DNA of 5,408 nt from an uncultured Ruminococcus sp. (GTDB taxonomy: Bacteria > Bacillota > Clostridia > Oscillospirales > Ruminococcaceae), in contig CAMHBN010000149.1 of the NCBI GenBank assembly GCA_946183385.1, forward strand, positions 1 through 5,408, read 5' to 3'. Position 1 is the first letter of the stretch. The number at the start of each line of letters is the position of its first letter. The notes beneath the pieces were generated by a model that was not told the DNA's origin, did not search any database, and was given only the letters and a program-made list of their open reading frames with translations. A program made the position numbers and the translations under genes. Below, one piece after another: positions 1 to 5,408 of the stretch.

Positions 1-3000
1 ATATCCTGCACATCTCTTCGGTGAGGTCGGCGATTATCTTTTCGAGCTCATTCTTGGACTTCTGCACATCCGAGAGCTGTCCCGACAGGAACTCGTACCT
101 CTCGGAAACCTCCTTGTACTCCTCGATTGCGGCAACATTTACGCTTCCGAGGGCGCGTATCTTGTTCTTTACCGCGGTGAGCTCCGCCTGAGCGGCTGTG
201 ATGTCCTCGAGCTTTTCCGCAAGCTCAACAGCCTCGCTGCGGTTGAGCTGATACACCTCACGCAGCTGCCCGATGATGTAATCTGAATCGCGGTTGGTAG
301 CCTCGCGGCGTTCCTCCAGTCGCGTTACCTCGCCCGAGAGCCTTTCCTTTGCCTCGTTGAGCTGCTTCATACCGCTCTGTATCTCGTTGACGAGCTTGTT
401 CTGCTCTGTGTGTACCGACTGATACCGTGCAATTTCGGCAAGGTAGGTGTCGGAGTTCGACTTCATATTGTCGAGCTCGCTCCGCAGCTTCTCGATGTCG
501 CTCCGCTTCATCCCGATGAGATTGTTCTGGCGCTCTATCTCCTCCTCGAAGTGGCGGTTGCCCTGTCCGAGCTCGGAGAGTGCCTCCTCAACTCGTTTTA
601 TCTCGTCCTGCTGAGCCTGTATGTCCTTTTCAATCTCGATACCGTGTATCTTCATATCCGAGAGCTTCTGCGAGAGCTCGGCGCGTTCCATACGCAGCTT
701 TTCGCGGCTGTCCTGACCCTGCGCGAGCTTCTCCTCGGCTTCCTTTATGAGCTTATCCGTCTCCGCGAGCGCCTTCTCGGAATCGGCTATGGTCTGCTTT
801 GCAGCGGATATCCTCTGCTCTGATTCAGTGAGCAGCCTGCCCGAATCCTCGCTCTGCGCGGTGAGGTGCTCCTTCAGCGAATTAAGGCTCGAAAGCTCTG
901 CTCTCAGACGTACCGCCTCAGCCTCGGCGTCAGCTATCTCCGACCTCGCGGCGTTTGTGTCAAATCTGAGCTTTTCCGACTCGGCACGCAGCTTCTCGGA
1001 CTTTGCACTGAGCTCGTCACGCTGAGCTGTCAGCTTCTCTATCTCGGCATCGAGCTTCTCTATCTCGTTCTTGCGGGTTATCACGCCGCCCGACTTCATC
1101 GCCGAGCCACCCGTGAACGAACCGCCCGCGTTGATGACCTGTCCGTCGAGGGTGACGATACGGAACTTGTAGCCGTACTTCTTGGCTATGAGAGTAGCGG
1201 CGTCAATGTCCTCGGCAATGGCTATACGACCGAGAAGCGAGGCTATAATGCCCGCGAATCTTTCGTCGTAGGTGACTATCCTGCTCGCAAGAGAAACGAA
1301 TCCGTCGCAGCTTTCAAGTCCCTGCTCGCGGAGCTCATTGCCCTTGACCGAGGTTATCGGCAGGAAGGTAGCTCTTCCGCCGTGCTGCTCCTTGAGGAAG
1401 CGGATACATCTCTTCGCGATGTCCTCGTTCTCGACGATGATGTTCTGCATCGCACCGCCAAGAGCTGTCTCCACCGCGACCGCATACTCTGGCTCGACGC
1501 TGATATTCTGCGCCACTGTACCGAGTATACCGCCGATACGTCCCTGCTTCGAGGCTTTGAGCACCTGCTTTACGCTGCCCGCAAAGCCCTCCATGTTGTT
1601 TTCGAGGTCGCTGAGTATCTTCCTGCGCTGCTGTTTATCTTTCAGCTCGAAGAGCACCTTCTCGAAGTCCTCCTTCGCGCGCTCGAAGCCCTCCTTGCGG
1701 GAGCTGTACAGCCTTTCCAGTCCGCTCAGCCTGTTGCCGAGCTCAGCCGAATGCTCCTCGTTTTTGGCGGTGAGCTTCTCGTTCTCGGCTATCTTATCGT
1801 CGTACTCGGCAAGCGCCTTCTCGGTGTCGCCCGACTTCTCTTTCAGCTCCGCGAGACGAGCCTCCTCGTCAGCGATGGTCTGCCTTGCAGCCTCCGCGGC
1901 GAAACGGTGCTCGCTCTGCTTTATGTAGAGCTCGTTTATCTCGCTGCCCGCCTTGTCAACGTTGTCGCCGAGCTGACTGTTTTTCGCCTCGGCTTTCTCG
2001 AATTCGGCAGTTACCTCCGCTATCTCGGCTTCGAGCTTTTCCCTCTCCTCGCCGAGCTCGGCTATGCGCTTCTCAGCCTCAGCCCGCTTGCCCTCGAGGT
2101 CTGACTTTGTCTTCCCCGACTCCGCAATGCTCTTTTGAGCAGCTTCAATAGCCTGCTCGCAGTGGCTGATGTCGTTCTCGAATACGGCGATGTCCGCCTT
2201 CTTCTGCGACGAGGACTGCTCCTCCTCGAGCATCTTACGTCTCAGCTCGTCGGACTTCATCGTGCTCTCCTGCATACGGCGGAAGCCGTCCTGTAAGCGC
2301 TGCTCTTCTTTCTCTATGTCATTTTCAAGGTTCTCGTACTCGCCCTTGCTGACGAGAATCTTCTCATCGAGCTTGGTGAGCTTTTCCTTCAATTCGTCAA
2401 GTCGTGCTATCCACACGGATATTTCAAGGCGCTTGCGCTCCTCAGCGAGCTTGATGAACTTCTCCGCCTTCTGCGACTGTATGCGCAGAGGCTCCACGCG
2501 CCCTTCGAGCTCGGCGAGAATGTCCGTCAGTCGGAGCATATTCTCGTGCGCCGCTGTCAGCTTGCGCTCCGCTTCAAGCTTCTTGTAGCGGAACTTCGAT
2601 ATTCCCGCGGCTTCCTCGAAGATGTCGCGGCGCTCGCTGCTCTTTGCGCCGACTATCTCGGCGATACGACCCTGTCCGATTATGGAGTAGCCGTCGCGGC
2701 CGAGGCCCGTGTCCATGAAGAGCTCGTTAATATCTTTCAGTCGGCACGGTCTGCCGTTTATTAGGTACTCGCTCTCGCCGCTCCTGTAGAGCTTACGCGT
2801 AACGGCGACCTCGTCCTCCATGTCCGCGAGAGTCCTGTCGGAATTGTCTATATTCAGCGTAACGGCTGCAAAGCCCATAGGCTTGCGCGCAACAGTACCG
2901 GAAAAAATAACGTCCTCCATCTTGTTTCCTCGGAGGGTCTTGGTCGATTGCTCGCGCAGCACCCAGCGCACGGAATCGCCGATATTACTTTTTCCGCTGC

Positions 3001-3100
3001 CGTTCGGACCTACTACTGCGGTAAGTCCCTTGTCGAATGTAAGGCTTATCTTGTCGGGAAACGACTTGAATCCCTGTATTTCCAGCGATTTAAGGTACAC
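1..3100 (-). CDS. smc: Chromosome partition protein SMC, 3'-truncated by the window edge
   Basis: SMC is the ATPase of the bacterial condensin complex with ScpA and ScpB; it loops and compacts DNA for chromosome segregation. I followed one frame without a stop from GTG at 3100 to the left edge: 1033 residues of an expected 1150-1200. The N-terminal ATPase half (about 1-160) has GFKSF (10-14), Walker A GPNGSGKS (31-38), the Arg-containing TLRG (55-58), MEDVIF (61-66), YRSGESEYLING (105-116) and Q-loop Q143, followed by the FEEAAGISK block. A charged coiled coil runs to about 510. The hinge (about 519-665) contains GRIGGILG, ETALGGAMQNI and the conserved GGSFTGG (659-665). The returning coil includes KIRALGSVNV (980-989) and SERYEFLSGQ (999-1008), the segment just before the C-terminal ATPase half. 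The C-loop signature, Walker B and D-loop lie beyond position 1. Residue 49 is Arg, where SMCs usually have Gly (VLGEQS). The GTG start is supported by AGGAGGT 6 nt upstream and by the family N-terminus. Confidence 0.97.
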   Translation of the reverse strand, partial: MYLKSLEIQGFKSFPDKISLTFDKGLTAVVGPNGSGKSNIGDSVRWVLREQSTKTLRGNKMEDVIFSGTVARKPMGFAAVTLNIDNSDRTLADMEDEVAVTRKLYRSGESEYLINGRPCRLKDINELFMDTGLGRDGYSIIGQGRIAEIVGAKSSERRDIFEEAAGISKFRYKKLEAERKLTAAHENMLRLTDILAELEGRVEPLRIQSQKAEKFIKLAEERKRLEISVWIARLDELKEKLTKLDEKILVSKGEYENLENDIEKEEQRLQDGFRRMQESTMKSDELRRKMLEEEQSSSQKKADIAVFENDISHCEQAIEAAQKSIAESGKTKSDLEGKRAEAEKRIAELGEEREKLEAEIAEVTAEFEKAEAKNSQLGDNVDKAGSEINELYIKQSEHRFAAEAARQTIADEEARLAELKEKSGDTEKALAEYDDKIAENEKLTAKNEEHSAELGNRLSGLERLYSSRKEGFERAKEDFEKVLFELKDKQQRRKILSDLENNMEGFAGSVKQVLKASKQGRIGGILGTVAQNISVEPEYAVAVETALGGAMQNIIVENEDIAKRCIRFLKEQHGGRATFLPITSVKGNELREQGLESCDGFVSLASRIVTYDERFAGIIASLLGRIAIAEDIDAATLIAKKYGYKFRIVTLDGQVINAGGSFTGGSAMKSGGVITRKNEIEKLDAEIEKLTAQRDELSAKSEKLRAESEKLRFDTNAARSEIADAEAEAVRLRAELSSLNSLKEHLTAQSEDSGRLLTESEQRISAAKQTIADSEKALAETDKLIKEAEEKLAQGQDSREKLRMERAELSQKLSDMKIHGIEIEKDIQAQQDEIKRVEEALSELGQGNRHFEEEIERQNNLIGMKRSDIEKLRSELDNMKSNSDTYLAEIARYQSVHTEQNKLVNEIQSGMKQLNEAKERLSGEVTRLEERREATNRDSDYIIGQLREVYQLNRSEAVELAEKLEDITAAQAELTAVKNKIRALGSVNVAAIEEYKEVSERYEFLSGQLSDVQKSKNELEKIIADLTEEMCRI

Positions 3101-3104
3101 TCGC

Positions 3105-4100
3105 TCACCTCCTCAGCTCGCACTGATATTTCGGGATACTCTCGTCCCCGATGATACTTATGTCTATGCCCTGACGGGCGAAATATTCTATGTTGGACTT
3201 TTTCTGTCCGACCGCCTTGCTTATGCACGACGGCGCAACGGCGAAGGTACACTCGCCTGTCAACCCAGACTGCTCAATCTGGAAGCTCATATTGCAGCGG
3301 TATATCATACCCTCGCAGAGCTCGCGGAAGGCGGGGTGGTAGAAGCCTCCGACCATGTCCCTCTCCACGAATTCGCTCGCGTGCAGACCGCATTTTATCA
3401 CGCGTATCCCGCTGCCCTCGAACATCACAAGCCCCGCAGCCGCGATGTCAACGACCTCGTCGAAGCTCATCGGCACGTATTCGCCGCTTTCAAGCAGCTC
3501 CGCGAGATGTGTCCCGCGCAGTATCACCGTCGGGTAGATACGCACGGTATCGGGGCGCAGCTCCGTGATTTTCTGCATCGTCAGCAGCTCGTCCTCTCGG
3601 GTGCTGCCGTACAGACCTATCATCATCTGCAAGCCGAGCTCGAAGCCCCACTGCTTTATCATAGCAGAGGCGTTCACGACATCGGCGGCAGTATGTCCGC
3701 GCTCGTTGAGTTCAAGCACTCTGTCGCTCATGGACTGCGCTCCGAGCTCTATCGCGGTAACGCCGCTCCTTGCGAGGATACCGAGCACCTCGAAGTCGAT
3801 GCAGTCGGGACGCGTCGAGCAGCGTATGCCCTTGAACTTTCCCGCGCCGACGAATTCCTTCGCCGCGTCGAGAAGCTCCTGCATATAGTCGCGAGGTATC
3901 GCCGTGAAGCTCCCGCCGAAGAACGCTATCTCCGTGTCCTCGGGCGAGCGCACCTCCGCAAGAGCCTTTTCGCATACCGCTCTCACCTCTTCGCCGTCCG
4001 GCAGGTGCTGAGCGCCGCTTATCGTGCGCTGGTCGCAGAAGCTGCACTGATGCGGGCAGCCTACGTGCGGTATGAATATCGAGATGTTACTGTGTTTCAT
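3105..4100 (-). CDS. Elp3-like radical SAM protein without acetyltransferase domain
   Basis: This is an iron-sulfur radical SAM enzyme of 331 residues from the ATG at 4100. The cluster-binding CX3CX2C motif is C15, C19, C22, in the context HVGCPHQCSFCDQR. It is followed by FFGGSFTAIP (60-69, SAM-binding glycine motif), STRPDCID (95-102), ELGAQSMSDRVLELNERGHT (118-137), GLQMMIGLYGST (156-167) and RIYPTVILRGT (187-197). This order and wording match the catalytic core of Elp3, the tRNA wobble-uridine modifying protein. The C-terminal GNAT domain of true Elp3 is absent; instead there is a tail with YHPAFREL (254-261) and scattered cysteines. A tRNA or other RNA substrate is inferred, not shown. 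Similar stand-alone proteins sit between rnc and smc in many Clostridia. A longer frame from TTG at 4133 adds 11 residues. I prefer 4100 because MKHSNI followed by the hydrophobic strand and cysteine motif is how the family normally begins. Neither start has a clear Shine-Dalgarno sequence, and the 14-nt overlap with rnc suggests translational coupling. Confidence 0.9.
   Translation of the reverse strand: MKHSNISIFIPHVGCPHQCSFCDQRTISGAQHLPDGEEVRAVCEKALAEVRSPEDTEIAFFGGSFTAIPRDYMQELLDAAKEFVGAGKFKGIRCSTRPDCIDFEVLGILARSGVTAIELGAQSMSDRVLELNERGHTAADVVNASAMIKQWGFELGLQMMIGLYGSTREDELLTMQKITELRPDTVRIYPTVILRGTHLAELLESGEYVPMSFDEVVDIAAAGLVMFEGSGIRVIKCGLHASEFVERDMVGGFYHPAFRELCEGMIYRCNMSFQIEQSGLTGECTFAVAPSCISKAVGQKKSNIEYFARQGIDISIIGDESIPKYQCELRR
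3107..3113 (-). promoter_or_regulatory. smc ribosome binding site (AGGAGGT)
   Basis: AGGAGGT reads on the minus strand 6 nt upstream of the GTG start of smc. It is a near-perfect Shine-Dalgarno sequence and decides the GTG as start. It lies inside the last codons of the radical SAM gene: the two AGG (Arg) codons form its core, and its last T is the first base of that gene's TGA stop (3107-3105). Ribosomes finishing the upstream gene therefore terminate on the binding site for the next one. Confidence 0.85.
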
Positions 4101-4779
4101 AGCCCATGAGTTCGAGCGCTTCCTTCGCGGCAAGCTGCTCGGCTTCCTTTTTGCTCCTGCCCTTGCCCTTGCCGATTACCTGCGAATTCAGCATTACCTC
4201 GACAACGAAGCGCTTGTTGTGGTCGGGTCCCTCCTCGCCGATGAGAACGTATTCGACCTTCTCCTCGGGATTTTTCTGCACGACCTCCTGCAGCACGGTC
4301 TTGAAGTCGCTGAATGCCTTCTTTGCCTCGTGCTCGAGATCCTCGGGAATGAAGCGGAGGATATGCCTCCTTGCCGCCTCCATGCCTCCGTCGAGGTAAA
4401 TCGCCGCAATGACAGCCTCGAACGCGTCCGCTAAAATCGAGGGACGCTCTCGTCCGCCCGTATTCTCCTCGCCCTTGCCGAGGAGGAGGTAGTCGCCGAG
4501 GTCTATCTGCTTTGCAAATATATGCAGGCTCTTCTCGCATACCAGCGACGCCCTCAGCTTGGTGAGGTCACCCTCCGCAACGCTTGTCAGGTGCTTGTAG
4601 AGGTAGTCGGACACGACTATCGAGAGCACGCTGTCCCCGAGAAATTCGAGGCGCTCGTTGCTGCCGTTTGGGTGCTTCTTCTCGTTCGCGTAAGACGAAT
4701 GGGAGAGCGCCTGCTGAATAAGGTGCTTGTTCTCAAAGGTGTAACCAATCTTTTTTTCAAATCCTGCTATATCACACAT
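4087..4779 (-). CDS. rnc: Ribonuclease III
   Basis: RNase III is a cytoplasmic, Mg-dependent homodimeric endonuclease that cuts double-stranded RNA. It processes rRNA precursors and some mRNAs and regulatory RNAs. The frame encodes 230 residues, the usual bacterial length. The catalytic domain (about 7-145) has the signature NERLEFLGDS at 41-50. Acidic residues E42, E45, D49, D118 and E121 match E. coli E38, E41, D45, D114 and E117, so the enzyme should be catalytically competent. A double-stranded RNA-binding domain covers about 158-226, with the basic helix-capping motif GKGRSKKEAEQ at 205-215. The ATG at 4779 is supported by AAGGAG 7 nt upstream and by the normal N-terminal start of the family. 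The gene overlaps plsX by 8 nt and the following radical SAM gene by 14 nt, so it sits inside an operon. In many Firmicutes acpP lies between plsX and rnc; here it does not. Confidence 0.98.
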   Translation of the reverse strand: MCDIAGFEKKIGYTFENKHLIQQALSHSSYANEKKHPNGSNERLEFLGDSVLSIVVSDYLYKHLTSVAEGDLTKLRASLVCEKSLHIFAKQIDLGDYLLLGKGEENTGGRERPSILADAFEAVIAAIYLDGGMEAARRHILRFIPEDLEHEAKKAFSDFKTVLQEVVQKNPEEKVEYVLIGEEGPDHNKRFVVEVMLNSQVIGKGKGRSKKEAEQLAAKEALELMGYETQ

Positions 4780-5408
4780 TGTCCTGCTCCTTGTCGTCCG
4801 ACGGCATGGCGCTCACGTATTCCGCTATCGCCGCCGTAATGTTTTCCTCAGCGCATTTCTGCGCCTGCTTTATCGCATTGAAAAACGCATAAGCGTCAGA
4901 GCTGCCGTGCGCCTTGATGACGGGCTTTCTCACTCCGAGAAGCACCGAGCCGCCCGTCTCGCGGTAGTCCATCTGCTTTTTGAACTTCTTTATCTTGCCG
5001 AGCGAGAACAGCGCGCCGAGCTTTCCCGCTCCCGAGTAGAGCCACTTCACCTTGTTGCCGAAGAGCGAGGCGACCCCCTCGTACAGCTTCAGCACGATAT
5101 TGCCCGTGAAGCCGTCGGTAACTACGATATCGCAGTCTCCCTCGGGGACGTCACGCGCCTCGATGTTGCCGTAGAAGTTGAGCCCCGACTCCTTGAACAT
5201 CTTGTATGCCTCGATCTCGAGCTCCCTGCCCTTGGTCTCCTCGGCGCCGACGTTGAGGAGTCCGACAGTAGGCGACTTCACGCCCACGACCTTCTCCATG
5301 TAGGCACTTCCCATTATCGCGAACTGCACCAGCATTTCTGGGCGGCACTCAACGTTCGCGCCCGCATCTATGAGTATGAAGCTGCCCTTGTTCGTCGGCA
5401 GCATCGGT
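4772..5408 (-). CDS. plsX: Phosphate acyltransferase PlsX, 5'-truncated by the window edge
   Basis: PlsX makes acyl-phosphate from acyl-ACP and phosphate. PlsY then uses the acyl-phosphate to acylate glycerol-3-phosphate at the start of phospholipid synthesis; PlsX is a soluble, membrane-associated enzyme. The frame is open to the right edge and gives 211 visible residues plus the TGA stop. The family is about 330 residues, so roughly 120 N-terminal residues lie outside the window. The ATG at 5404 is internal: it is preceded in frame by Pro and aligns with the middle of the family. Visible family blocks are DAGANV (fragment residues 14-19), VGLLNVG (48-54), the Asn-Ile-Glu-Ala-Arg-Asp block (81-86), VVTDGFTGN (95-103) and the near-invariant KAHGSSDA (165-172). 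The protein ends in a short acidic tail. The stop overlaps the rnc start by 8 nt, which suggests co-transcription and translational coupling. I see no frameshift. The identification is firm. Confidence 0.96.
   Translation of the reverse strand, partial: PMLPTNKGSFILIDAGANVECRPEMLVQFAIMGSAYMEKVVGVKSPTVGLLNVGAEETKGRELEIEAYKMFKESGLNFYGNIEARDVPEGDCDIVVTDGFTGNIVLKLYEGVASLFGNKVKWLYSGAGKLGALFSLGKIKKFKKQMDYRETGGSVLLGVRKPVIKAHGSSDAYAFFNAIKQAQKCAEENITAAIAEYVSAMPSDDKEQDNV
4787..4792 (-). promoter_or_regulatory. rnc ribosome binding site (AAGGAG)
   Basis: AAGGAG reads on the minus strand 7 nt upstream of the rnc ATG at 4779, a normal spacing. It lies inside the last codons of plsX and confirms the rnc start, which overlaps the plsX stop. 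Confidence 0.8.

Noticed and set aside
866..2104. A 412-codon plus-strand open frame opposite smc, and a similar 137-codon one at 410-823
   Set aside because: Both lie in exact codon register opposite smc. In that register plus-strand stops appear only where smc uses TTA, CTA or TCA codons, which this GC-rich gene rarely does. The translations are Leu/Glu/Arg-rich, low in complexity and match no family I know; they mirror the coiled-coil codons.
1..2560. Many repeats of GAGCTC and similar GAG/CTC-rich words
   Set aside because: They arise from Glu-Leu, Glu-Lys and Glu-Glu codon pairs of the SMC coiled coil in a genome preferring GAG and CTC. They are not evenly spaced and do not form a direct-repeat or CRISPR-like array.
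3046..3252. Short minus-strand open frame crossing the radical SAM/smc junction, including a GTG at 3108
   Set aside because: It is out of frame with both genes. The smc frame from GTG at 3100 gives the full SMC N-terminus with Walker A.
2820..4109. A 429-codon plus-strand open frame opposite the radical SAM gene and the start of smc
   Set aside because: It is in codon register with the antisense radical SAM gene, crosses the gene boundary without sense, and has the same TTA/CTA/TCA-avoidance explanation. The minus-strand gene carries unmistakable family motifs.
4072..4434. A 120-codon plus-strand open frame opposite rnc
   Set aside because: Again in codon register with rnc and without recognisable motifs; a codon-usage shadow.
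4749..4760. T-run on the plus strand (A-run on the transcribed minus-strand message) near the rnc start, considered as a terminator
   Set aside because: It lies inside the rnc coding sequence (Phe-Glu-Lys-Lys-Ile region), has no GC-rich hairpin before it, and on the minus-strand transcript it is an A-run rather than a U-run.

Overview
The window holds four consecutive, co-directional minus-strand genes and almost no non-coding DNA. In transcription order (right to left) they are: plsX (5' end outside the window), rnc, an Elp3-like radical SAM gene, and smc (3' end outside the window). Neighbours overlap by 8 nt (plsX/rnc) and 14 nt (rnc/radical SAM), and only 4 nt separate the radical SAM stop from the smc start, so the layout suggests one transcription unit. 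No promoter, terminator, RNA gene, repeat array or mobile element was found. Nothing longer than 4 nt is free of a gene.

The order plsX - rnc - radical SAM - smc is typical of Firmicutes, especially class Clostridia. The SMC and radical SAM proteins read like Oscillospiraceae/Ruminococcus-type sequences, and the DNA is GC-rich with few TTA, CTA or TCA codons. The taxonomic call is inferred from recalled family sequences, not from a search. It is confident at 'Clostridia-like Firmicute' and tentative below that.

Region by region: 5408-4772 encodes the C-terminal two thirds of PlsX, the phosphate acyltransferase that starts phospholipid synthesis. 4779-4087 encodes a complete RNase III with all catalytic acidic residues and a dsRNA-binding domain. 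4100-3105 encodes a 331-residue radical SAM protein with the motif order of the Elp3 catalytic core but no GNAT acetyltransferase domain. 3100-1 encodes the first 1033 residues of the chromosome-condensing ATPase SMC: the N-terminal ATPase half, the first coiled-coil arm, the hinge and most of the returning arm. The C-terminal ATPase half lies beyond position 1.

The genes link membrane lipid synthesis, RNA processing, a probable RNA-modifying enzyme and chromosome segregation in one conserved housekeeping cluster. I see no novel defence or mobile system here. The points most worth a second look are the orphan Elp3-like gene, the missing acpP between plsX and rnc, a Gly-to-Arg change next to the SMC nucleotide-binding site, and a Shine-Dalgarno sequence that contains the upstream gene's stop codon.
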